Positions 1-7,547 are shown, counted from the stretch's first letter. The stretch: 64,000 bases of DNA from Hippopus hippopus (GCA_946811185.2 OX328106.1:9714777-9778776), one strand, 5' to 3'. Numbers and translations are program-made. The notes: generated by a model not told the origin, from the letters alone.

Positions 1-204
1 GCCTTCCCCAAGTGGAAAAATTCCCCCGTCCTTTCCCCTGTCCCTGACCTGTCGCTGTCTTTTTCCCTTCCCCTGTAACTGTGTCTTCCTTTGCCCCTGA
101 CCCTGTCTCTTCCTCTTCCCCTTCCCCTGACCTTGTCTCTTCCCTTACCTCTGACCCTGTCCCTTCCCTTGCACCTTGACCCTGTCCCTTTCCCTGGCCC
201 TGCC
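1..204 (+). repeat. Pyrimidine-rich tract, tail only (window start)
   Basis: The 3' end of the tract described at 5974-6690, here rich in CCCTGACCCTGTC and CCCTTCCC variants. The rest lies before the window. Confidence 0.9.
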
Positions 205-476
205 AATTGTTCTGCATTGTTCTCCTGCCTTCTGCAAAGCTTAACAAATTGGTTGTTTTTAATTTCTCTACCACCAAAATGTTCACATGCCTTTTTTTTA
301 ACTTTTCCAATCATTCCTCTGTCTCAACAAGCTGCTCTTGTTTTTTCCTTGCCTACTCTCGCATTCTTTAACTTTCCCAATGCCTTATCCATATGTTCCT
401 CTATTTTCTCTTGCATTCCCGAAACATCATCAACTTTCCCGTGTGTACCTAAGCAATAGTATATATATTTCAGAAG

Positions 477-1004
477 ATGGCCTCTGAAAACGACAGTGAT
501 GAGGAAGAGTTCTTGTTGACTGACACAGCTTTAGAAAATGCTGAAAATTTTAAAGCTGCCTGGAATGGAGACGTAGGTTTCCTTAAGCGAGACAAGTATA
601 TAGTAGTGAGAGGATCAACAATTGGTAAAGACGAGGATTGCGGTATTAATTTAATGCCTGATATTGACGGAATTAGTATTTTGTGGAAGGACATTGGAAA
701 GGGATTGGAAATAAGTTACACGCATCTAAACTTGTCACCTAGATATAGTTATGAATTAAAGCCCATTTATTCAGTTGTTAAGAAACATTTGAAACTGACA
801 GATTATGACGATATTGGTATAGCTAATTTGAAATACAGTGTTGGGTATCAAGTGATGTATAGTGAAGGTTGGGACACATGGCTCATGTTTCTGCCAAAGC
901 AAAAGCGGAATAGTCCAGACTACACGAGGTTGCTTTGCAACATGACAGAACGCAATATTGAAATTATTCGAGTAGAATTCCAGAATGGACTGAAAGAATT
1001 ATAG
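477..1004 (+). CDS. Unrecognised 175-residue protein, copy 1
   Basis: I do not recognise this protein. The ATG has A at -3 and G at +4, an optimal eukaryotic start context, and lies three bases after a splice-acceptor-like TTTCAG. The N-terminus is acidic (residues 3-11) with two serines, S3 and S7, in casein-kinase-2-like S-x-x-D/E settings. The rest is a mixed, globular-looking sequence with no signal peptide, membrane segment or low-complexity run; aromatic WDTWLMFLP lies near residue 137. It ends at TAG, followed in the same frame by 18 codons, a TGA, then the 94-codon frame, so it may be the intact 5' part of a longer broken gene or a complete small gene. Conservation over the ten copies cannot be read as selection because the whole unit is homogenised. 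Confidence 0.5.
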   Translation: MASENDSDEEEFLLTDTALENAENFKAAWNGDVGFLKRDKYIVVRGSTIGKDEDCGINLMPDIDGISILWKDIGKGLEISYTHLNLSPRYSYELKPIYSVVKKHLKLTDYDDIGIANLKYSVGYQVMYSEGWDTWLMFLPKQKRNSPDYTRLLCNMTERNIEIIRVEFQNGLKEL

Positions 1005-1061
1005 AAGACAGGAATTGCAACAGACACCTTGGCCAAGAATAATCTTGACAATCTGTTATGA

Positions 1062-2288
1062 ATGTTCGTGTTACCAGGAGACCGGGGTGTCGTACTGAAT
1101 GTTCTTCAAAGAAGTATCGAACATGCAGACTTATACAATCCCGCCTTTGAAGCGAAGATGTTTACGTTTAGACTTGGGGAAAAGTGCAGATCTGTTTTGT
1201 CATCCAGAGATTTATTGAATATTTGTCTTTATCCACAGAATGTGCGTTTCCTACAGATGTATTCCGACATGCCACATCGTCGTCCTCGTACGGTGGTCCA
1301 TCCGGTATTCAGGATCCGTGATTGTTGTAGACGGTATTTATCGTGAAATGAATAGACAAATTAAAAGCAGACGCTACACAATACATAAGCGAAGTACGGA
1401 ACAATTTTAATCAGATGAGAGCAGGGGTGTGCCGTTTGGAGTTCGTAGTTTGCTTACCCGATTGTCTTTGTTGTGTTGAAGGCAAAGAACTAATAAACCA
1501 AAGCAATGTTTATGCATTGTTACAAGAGCACGCAATGCTAGCACCTTTTGATAACTCGGGAAACGTTGTTGGTTGTATCAGAGAAGTTGGTCTCTACCTT
1601 TGCGATAGACTTATGGATATATATAGAACAGCCCATTTTGCAATCAGTCAAGGACTTATTCGGTGAATTTAGGAATTGGACTTTCGTCCCCCTCTCGCTC
1701 ATTAACAGATCAAAATGGTTTTCTTTGTTTGGAGGATAGTTCATCGTGCTGTCTTAATGAAACTTCATCTCCTCCATTGAGTATCTACACACAGAATGTG
1801 ACAGTGCAAGGACAAATTAAGAGATTGTTTGGGCCATACAACTACATCAATTCTAGTCAGGTCGTGTCCGGAGGGCGCAATAATCATGTGTCTTCTAGAG
1901 GATTTGTATTCGACCGGAAATGTGTTTTTGCGTTTTCCCGACTTTTTGTTGTCGATGAAATCAAAATTAAAGAATTGTTGGAGGAATAAATTCGAAGGAC
2001 CTTGATGGAAAGATTGTTGGTTGCAAGAAATACAAGTGGCCAATAGTATTTGGATGTATAAAGAGCATGTTAAAAGGAGACACGAAAAGGCTAGTGACCA
2101 TGTGCATCGAAGGAATACGTTCTTCTGATCTTGGATTTTTCCCTGCAGTTCGATTCTTTGATCAAAATAGGAATTGGAGTTATACCTATGGAGTGTGGGT
2201 TTTGATGGACGGAGAATCTGGTCAAGGGACATTCGAGAACGAGGCGAACAGCCTTCATGGATTGCTATTGCTGGAGTTAGAACGATAG
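1062..2288 (+). pseudogene. Frame-broken coding-like segment, copy 1 (A form)
   Basis: Between the two larger ORFs, open reading hops between frames with little gap: 94 codons (1062-1346), 83 codons (1415-1666), 108 codons (1663-1989, GTG start) and 73 codons (2067-2288). A further open stretch, 2171-2338, bridges to the 211-codon ORF in a third frame. In copy 1 the 94- and 73-codon stretches share the frame of the 175- and 211-codon ORFs. Starts of the 94- and 83-codon frames have poor context, with no purine at -3. The pieces look like ordinary protein, so this may be a decayed larger gene or an exon/intron mixture; acceptor-like TTTATCCACAG (to about 1239) and CTCATTAACAG (to 1708) lie inside. 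In this A form a TGA at about 1218 blocks the alternative frame that is open in B copies. I do not recognise the product. Confidence 0.4.
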
Positions 2289-2331
2289 AAGATATGTCAC
2301 ACGAGCCACTATCAAAATATGGTGTTTCCAT
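1765..2331 (-). other. Antisense open frame, 188 codons (A-form copies only)
   Basis: An ATG-started minus-strand frame opposite the 108- and 73-codon frames, present at full length only where the 14-bp block is missing (also 21181-21747, 27672-28238 and 47091-47657). In other copies the block shortens it to 153 codons. No recognised motif. Probably a shadow of whichever + strand frame is or was coding, but it is listed because it is longer than the + strand pieces it overlaps and its C-terminal half is not low-complexity. Confidence 0.12.
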
Positions 2332-2954
2332 GGCTTAAAGATGTACTTGAGAAGATAGCAGAGAAGAAACTGGGCCAGAATGAGAAGGTGTTAGTACTAA
2401 CCTTTGTCAGTAGTGTAGCTTTGATTATGAATGGGAAATATGTAGACTACAATAACATCAGTAGGTTGGAACCAAAGCTACCCATTACACAGTTCACACT
2501 TCGATTGCTTGAGGTCCAGTGTAAGTTTAGACTTGGTAATGTGAATACCATTCGACTGCTAAAGTTGCACCCATCAATTCCCCACAAACTGACACAGGTC
2601 GAGAAGAACAAAAGACAGAAGGTGGACCAAGAAACTGTTCAACAAAGGGAAAGTACCCGGGAAATGATCAGAGACGATAACGAACTGGTAGGACTAGAAA
2701 CGATAGCCGAAGAAACAGAAAATGTGGGTAATTCAAAGATAGGAAAGAGCAGACATGTACCCACTAATGCATGTATAATCAAATCAGCCTGGAGTGAAGG
2801 CGAAGTGGAAATATTGAAAGAAGTAATGGGTCAAAAGAAAGGAGGTCGAGTTGAGAGGTACAGGTTGTATCAGAATATGTGTCAGGAAAAGGGTATACCC
2901 GATACGTCGGAAAAGGCTTTTATTGTCAAGATGAACAGATTTGAAAAACAATAG
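2319..2954 (+). CDS. 211-residue ORF, possible SANT/Myb-like C-terminus, copy 1
   Basis: The longest + strand ORF outside the pyrimidine tract. ATG context is good (A at -3, G at +4). Residues 1-90 are mixed, with a short hydrophobic patch (24-37) too short for a membrane span. Residues 96-101 are basic and could act in nuclear import; 103-140 are charged and probably disordered. Residues 156-207 resemble a SANT/Myb-like DNA-binding fold: W158-S-E-x-E, L at 166, Y181/Y184 near the second aromatic position, then T196-S-E-K-A200 and K204/R207, as in the family's closing R-[ST]-x-x-A-x-x-K pattern. The match is by eye. It may be an independent gene or the 3' end of the broken gene upstream. A donor-like GTAAGT at 2521 lies inside, but splicing to the nearest acceptor would shift the frame, so the unspliced ORF is preferred. 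Confidence 0.45.
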   Translation: MVFPWLKDVLEKIAEKKLGQNEKVLVLTFVSSVALIMNGKYVDYNNISRLEPKLPITQFTLRLLEVQCKFRLGNVNTIRLLKLHPSIPHKLTQVEKNKRQKVDQETVQQRESTREMIRDDNELVGLETIAEETENVGNSKIGKSRHVPTNACIIKSAWSEGEVEILKEVMGQKKGGRVERYRLYQNMCQEKGIPDTSEKAFIVKMNRFEKQ

Positions 2955-3021
2955 AAGTAATCGTACTGAATTAATGATTTAATAGAATTTGCGTTGAGGT
3001 ACTGAAAAGAGTAGAAACAAT

Positions 3022-3724
3022 GAGCCTCTGACCTCAAAGAATAGTGAGTCTCTGACCTCAAAGACACTCAGATTAAGAATTGTGATAGTGAGTCTCTGAA
3101 CTCAAAGACACTCAGATAGAGTAGTGATAGGGAACCTCTGAGCTTAAAGACACTTAGATTAACAAAAGTGATAGTGAGCCTCTGACCTCATAGACACTCA
3201 GATTAAGAATAGTGAGCCTCTGACCTCAAAAACACTCAGAATAAGAATAGTGAGCCTCTGACCTCAAAGACACTCAAATTAAGAATAATGAGCCTCTGAC
3301 CTCAAAGAAACACAGATAAAGAATAGTGATAGTGAACCTCTAAGCTGAAAGACACTCAGATTAACAAAAGTGATAGTGAGCCTCTGACCTCATAGACACT
3401 CAGAATAAGAATAGTGAGCCTCTGACCTAAAAGACACTCAAATTAAGAATAATGAGCCTCTGACCTCAAAGAAACACAGATAAAGAATAGTGATAGTGAA
3501 CCTCTAAGCTGAAAGACACTCAGATTAACAAAAGTGATAGTGAGCCTCTGACCTCATAGACACTCAGATTAGGAATAGTGAGCCTCTGACCTCAAAAACA
3601 CTCAGAATAAGAATAATGAGCCTCTGACCTCAAAGACACTCAAATTAAGAATAGTGAAGCTCTGACCTCAAAGACACTCAATTAGGAATTGTGATAGTGA
3701 ACCACTGAACTCAAAGACACTCAT
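3022..3724 (+). repeat. 38-bp minisatellite, copy 1 (18 units, long allele)
   Basis: Degenerate tandem units begin GAGCCTCTGACCTCAAAGAC and usually end in AAGAATAGT. The base unit is 38 bp; longer forms of about 44 bp end in an added GTGATAGT-type tail. I count 18 units by eye. Inside, a four-unit block is itself duplicated, showing expansion at more than one scale. The extra unit of the long allele is 3252-3289. The array begins 68 bp after the stop of the 211-codon ORF. No coding role is seen; short ORFs on the minus strand here are by-products. Confidence 0.95.
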
Positions 3725-4962
3725 ACTACATCGAGTTCGAGGCAATTAATTGAAAGGCCTATTACAACATAAAAGCCAAACCTAGCGACAATGAGTCGGG
3801 TGGCGCCCGATGAAACCCCTGCCCATGAGCAGCTAATATGTTTAAAAACTGGGGGACTAGGTGCCAGGCGTAAATCATTACGAGAGTTCAAAATTAAATT
3901 TTGAAAGCACTATTTTATTTTCTGCAATAAAATAAAGACCCTTAAACAGACGATGTTTGCCGAAAGCATTCTATATATACATTAAAAACACCGTTCTTAG
4001 TTATGGATTGTTCGCTTGTAGCTCGTCTCAATCTGCACCGATTGATCTGATCCTTATGTTAGCTTATAGAAGACATCCTGGGCTTCATTGCAGGCACCTC
4101 AATTTTTTTTTTTCTGCTATAAATTGTGACGTCGTAATAGAAGATGTTCCTCTGAGGAATCAAGAGTTTTTTAAAGAAAAACTTAGAAATTTAAGGACTA
4201 CCGGACTGTAGAACAGCTCATGCTGCGCTGGTCGAGCCGATCTTGGGTCATATTAAAGAGCTCCTTCGGGTCTACATGTTGGTTTCATCTGTTGAATTCT
4301 TACGATACATGCAGACGTGAATACGGACGATGTTTGTGTAAAGAAATCAGGGAAATAACAAAATCTTCTGGAAATCGCCATAGATGAATTGCAGCTCATC
4401 TTACTTGCGGTTGCAATTATTTTAAGAATTAGCCAATGTTATCCAAACTTATAGCCCACAGTGTGCCCTTTATTTTGAGACTAAAATTGGCTCAATCAGT
4501 GAAGTCTGAGATGAGCTACAGGCTGTTAATCCGTAAAAGTTCTATAATTTTTCTTTGAAATACAGGAATTCGTCTAGAAACATCGTCTTTTATGGCGTCT
4601 GTATTTATTGTAGAAACATAAAGACAGTGTGTAACTTGTAGCCATGAATGTCCCCTTTTAAATAAGACCATGATCGACTAAGTGGGTGCAGATTGTGATG
4701 AGCTACAATAGAGCAATCAATAACAAATAAAAGCTTTTTTACCGCGTAAGAAGAAATCTGGAAAATTATTGATTTTCTTTGTAATATCTCCGGTCCTCCT
4801 TGACAGAAATATACCGTGTTTGGTATCGTTGGAAAGCATTTTTAATCCTCTATAACCCGCAACATAAATGAATTGTAAGAGCTGCTTTATAACGAAAATC
4901 TCGACGTCATTACAGACTGTGAAGTATACATTACCAAAGAAATTGTGCTACTGATGGTTTTT
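3725..4962. other. Stretch without a convincing gene (copy 1; same in all copies)
   Basis: I see no supportable gene here. Contents: a short hairpin, TCGGG-TGGCG-CCCGA, near 3797-3811; AATAAA at 3926; a poly(T) of 11 at 4103-4113 (15 in copy 6); an imperfect palindrome at 4383-4400; and the 11-mer GATGAGCTACA at 4510-4520 and 4697-4707. A reading frame of 84 to 116 codons near 3861-4211 starts only at GTG or TTG and reads through the poly(T), so its length changes with T count and it is not called. I saw no tRNA, 5S or U-snRNA signature. Confidence 0.6.
3926..3936 (+). promoter_or_regulatory. Possible polyadenylation signal
   Basis: AATAAAATAAA, two overlapping hexamers, about 970 bp after the stop of the 211-codon ORF on the same strand. 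Units 1, 4 and 5 have both hexamers; all others read AATAAAATATAG and keep only the first. No other evidence ties it to transcript ends. Confidence 0.25.
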
Positions 4963-5484
4963 ATTCTCTTTCTTCATGCATTGTCTGTCCGTAAATCACT
5001 TTGATTGCTCACCTCAAATAGAGGACTCGCTGACCTCATGTACTGGCCATGGCTAATTAGGGTTAGGGTTGGGTAAAGGCTTATGTTTAAGGATAGGGTT
5101 AGGTTTTAGGCTTAGGTTTACAATCATAGTGCGACAGGGTCACTGAGATCAGTTGGGAGAATCCGACTTTTGAACACTATCTACAATCTATTAAGTTCAC
5201 GGAGCGGACAGGGTCCCAAAAAGTCTCGGTGTTCCTAGACTCAATGATGAGTTTCCCTCAGATTGGTTTCAAAGATTATGGTGGGGGGAATTTTTATCTC
5301 AGGTTACTGTTAAGATATTCTCTTTCTTCATGCATTGTTTATCTGTATATCACTTTGATTCCTCTCCCCAAATAGAGGACTCGCTGACCTTATGTACTAA
5401 CCATGGTTAATTAAGGTTAGCTTAGGGCTTATGGTTAGGGTTAGGTTTCGGGTTTAGGGTTAGGGTTAGGGTTTAGGCTTAAAA
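4963..5484 (+). repeat. Duplicated block with telomere-like tracts, copy 1
   Basis: Two diverged direct copies of one segment, 4963-5118 and 5317-5484, both starting ATTCTCTTTCTTCATGCATT and both running into degenerate TTAGGG repeats; about 200 bp of unrelated sequence separates them. Around the junction they share AAATAGAGGACTCGCTGACC and a CCATGG core (TAACCATGGTTA palindrome in the second). The second tract has four G3 runs (5450-5471, loops 4, 3, 3 nt), a canonical G-quadruplex pattern. TTAGGG is the telomere repeat of most animals, so this looks like captured or ancient telomere-like DNA. Confidence 0.85.
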
Positions 5485-5519
5485 CGATGTATGAGACACT
5501 TGAGATGAGACAAAATGAA

Positions 5520-5672
5520 TATGATTGGCTGCCGAAGTCACGTGTCAGAAAAACTTTACCTCTACCCTGTCCCTGTCCTTTGCCCTTACCCTAATCTTCA
5601 AGATGCGTTGGTGACATGTGCAAAATATTAGTGGGCAAACCCACGTGGCCATTTAGTCGCCATTTTGTAAAA
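5520..5672 (+). promoter_or_regulatory. Promoter-like motif cluster (one per unit)
   Basis: Within 150 bp lie an inverted CCAAT box (ATTGG, near 5525), two CACGTG E-boxes (5539-5544 and 5642-5647) and CGCCATTTTG (5658-5667), which fits the YY1 consensus. A C-rich stretch, 5559-5594, ends in CCCTTACCCTAA. The cluster sits upstream of the donor-like site 5805/5806 that would lead to the next 175-codon ORF. Equivalent clusters: 11983-12135, 18444-18596, 24936-25088, 31427-31579, 37893-38045, 44355-44507, 50809-50961, 57279-57431 and 63748-63900. Motifs this short occur by chance; the case rests on their clustering and position. Confidence 0.35.
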
Positions 5673-5729
5673 CTGTGGAATATTTCAAGAAAATAATACG
5701 ATAATGGAATGCTTTGACTGATAATCGTG

Positions 5730-5750
5730 TTTTTTTTTTTTTTTTTTTTT
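5730..5750 (+). repeat. Poly(T) run, length-variable between copies
   Basis: 21 T in unit 1, 20 in unit 2, 19 in unit 3 and 23 in unit 10 (63958-63980); in unit 8 a G interrupts it near 51023. It lies between the promoter-like cluster and the donor-like site. Apparent minus-strand lysine-rich ORFs over this run are artefacts. Confidence 0.9.
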
Positions 5751-5805
5751 CATGTTTGAGACATAGTTACTGTTCAGTTGTTCATTTTGGAAATAGGACT
5801 TGAAG

Positions 5806-6959
5806 GTGAGAAGTATTTTTCTTCTTTTATTTAAACTTTTCCTCTTCTGTTTGTGCAATGACTACATATTTACAGCACCGACCTAAGCATCCGGCATAGT
5901 TGATGTTGTAATAGCCTAGGTAATTATCAATCTTTAAATGTTTCCACACCATTGATTTAGTCATTGTCACTACCACTTCCCCTGCTCCGTGCTCTTTCCC
6001 TGACAATTCCCCTGTCCCTTCCCTCCCCCATCCCATTCCATGCCCCTTCTCCTGTCTCTACCTTTGCTCCTCCCCTTCCCCTTCCCCTGTCCCATTCCTT
6101 CCCCTTCACTCGCCTTCCCCAAGTGTTCCCCTGCCTTCCACCGCCTTCCATAAGTGTTCCACTGCCTTCCCCCGCCTTCCCCAAGTCACTTTATTTTATT
6201 TCATTTTTTTTTTTTTTTTTGCCTTTCCCTGCCTTCCCCAAGTGTTCCCCTGCCTTTCCCTTTCTTCCCCAAGCAAATGTTTGCCTTCCCCCGCCTACCC
6301 CGAGTGTTACCCTGCCTTCCCCGCCTTCTCCAAGTCATTTGTTGCCTTCCTCCGCCTTCCCCAAGTGTTCCTCTGCCTTGTTCCGCTTTCCCCAAGTCAT
6401 TTCTTGACTTCCCCGCCCTCCCAAAGTCAACTATTGCCTCCCCCTTCTTCCCCAAGTGTTCCCCTGCCTTCCCCTATTCCACTTTTGCCTTCCCCAAGTG
6501 GAAAAATTCCCCCGTCCTTTCCCCTGTCCCTGACCTGTCGCTGTCTTTTTCCCTTCCCCTGTAACTGTGTCTTCCTTTGCCCCTGACCCTGTCTCTTCCT
6601 CTTCCCCTTCCCCTGACCTTGTCTCTTCCCTTACCTCTGACCCTGTCCCTTCCCTTGCACCTTGACCCTGTCCCTTTCCCTGGCCCTGCCAATTGTTCTG
6701 CATTGTTCTCCTGCCTTCTGCAAAGCTTAACAAATTGGTTGTTTTTAATTTCTCTACCACCAAAATGTTCACATGCCTTTTTTTTAACTTTTCCAATCAT
6801 TCCTCTGTCTCAACAAGCTGCTCTTGTTTTTTCCTTGCCTACTCTCGCATTCTTTAACTTTCCCAATGCCTTATCCATATGTTCCTCTATTTTCTCTTGC
6901 ATTCCCGAAACATCATCAACTTTCCCGTGTGTACCTAAGCAATAGTATATATATTTCAG
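5806..6959 (+). other. Proposed 5' UTR intron before the 175-residue ORF
   Basis: The donor side reads GAAG|GTGAGAAG, close to the MAG|GTRAGT consensus. The acceptor side reads TATATATATTTCAG|AAG, with CCTAAG upstream as a possible branch site, and the ATG follows three bases later. The intron would be 1154 nt and would enclose the pyrimidine tract. The same pair occurs at 12268-13420, 18728-19889, 25220-26380, 31712-32866, 38178-39331, 44639-45799, 51095-52254 and 57564-58725; for copy 1 only the acceptor (to 473) is in the window. The TATATATAT could instead be a TATA box, but it lies too close to the ATG to leave a usual leader. Confidence 0.4.
5974..6690 (+). repeat. Pyrimidine-rich tract, units 1/2
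   Basis: About 720 bp almost entirely C and T on the + strand. The first part is built from degenerate repeats of GCCTTCCCCAAGTGTTCCCC and GCCTTCCCCAAGTCATTT, the last part from CCCTGACCCTGTC-like hexamers resembling diverged C-strand telomere repeat. A poly(T) of 17 splits it at 6204-6220, preceded by TTTATTTTATTTCA. Open frames here (Pro/Ser/Leu/Phe-rich on +, Gly/Arg/Lys-rich on -) reflect composition and are not called genes. Confidence 0.95.
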
Positions 6960-6962
6960 AAG

Positions 6963-7490
6963 ATGGCCTCTGAAAACGACAGTGATGAGGAAGAGTTCTT
7001 GTTGACTGACACAGCTTTAGAAAATGCTGAAAATTTTAAAGCTGCCTGGAATGGAGACGTAGGTTTCCTTAAGCGAGACAAGTATATAGTAGTGAGAGGA
7101 TCAACAATTGGTAAAGACGAGGATTGCGGTATTAATTTAATGCCTGATATTGACGGAATTAGTATTTTGTGGAAGGACATTGGAAAGGGATTGGAAATAA
7201 GTTACACGCATCTAAACTTGTCACCTAGATATAGTTATGAATTAAAGCCCATTTATTCAGTTGTTAAGAAACATTTGAAACTGACAGATTATGACGATAT
7301 TGGTATAGCTAATTTGAAATACAGTGTTGGGTATCAAGTGATGTATAGTGAAGGTTGGGACACATGGCTCATGTTTCTGCCAAAGCAAAAGCGGAATAGT
7401 CCAGACTACACGAGGTTGCTTTGCAACATGACAGAACGCAATATTGAAATTATTCGAGTAGAATTCCAGAATGGACTGAAAGAATTATAG
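6963..7490 (+). CDS. Unrecognised 175-residue protein, copy 2
   Basis: Identical in predicted protein to copy 1. Here the full proposed upstream region is visible: promoter-like cluster at 5520-5672, donor-like site at 5805/5806, acceptor-like site ending at 6959. Confidence 0.5.
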   Translation: MASENDSDEEEFLLTDTALENAENFKAAWNGDVGFLKRDKYIVVRGSTIGKDEDCGINLMPDIDGISILWKDIGKGLEISYTHLNLSPRYSYELKPIYSVVKKHLKLTDYDDIGIANLKYSVGYQVMYSEGWDTWLMFLPKQKRNSPDYTRLLCNMTERNIEIIRVEFQNGLKEL

Positions 7491-7547
7491 AAGACAGGAA
7501 TTGCAACAGACACCTTGGCCAAGAATAATCTTGACAATCTGTTATGA

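Larger units (their letters stand above)
1..6486 (+). repeat. Array unit 1 (haplotype A), 6486 bp
   Basis: It carries the A-type markers: GCC and TTG codons in the 94-codon frame, 14 bp absent at 1958/1959, an extra 38-bp minisatellite unit (3252-3289), AATAAAATAAA at 3926 and TTAGCTT at about 4059. It has a single TTTTA at the poly(T) boundary and the C form of the site near 5839. A private C-to-A change lies at 3429 in the minisatellite. Confidence 0.97.

Noticed and set aside
91..459. 122-codon frame preceding the 175-codon ORF
   Set aside because: It starts at TTG inside the pyrimidine tract and covers the proposed intron 3' end; its second half is T/C-rich and shows no domain.
2521..2597. 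A 77-nt intron in the 211-codon ORF (GTAAGT to CACAG)
   Set aside because: Removing it would break the frame that carries the SANT/Myb-like end, and the ORF is open without it.
2882..3067. 61-codon minus-strand frame
   Set aside because: It overlaps the end of the 211-codon ORF and the start of the minisatellite, and contains repeated LRSE from the minisatellite itself.
3022..3724. CRISPR array, suggested by regularly spaced short repeats
   Set aside because: There are no unique spacers: the units abut and vary by point changes and tails, as in a minisatellite. No cas-like gene is present, and the context is eukaryotic.
3861..4211. 84- to 116-codon frame after the minisatellite
   Set aside because: It starts at GTG or TTG, runs through a poly(T) of variable length, and a stop separates the two halves in A-type copies.
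5964..6586. Pro/Ser/Phe-rich proteins on + and Gly/Arg/Lys-rich proteins on - (up to 209 codons)
   Set aside because: They follow from the pyrimidine/purine composition. All three frames are open at once, starts are often GTG or TTG, and lengths change with poly(T) count between copies.
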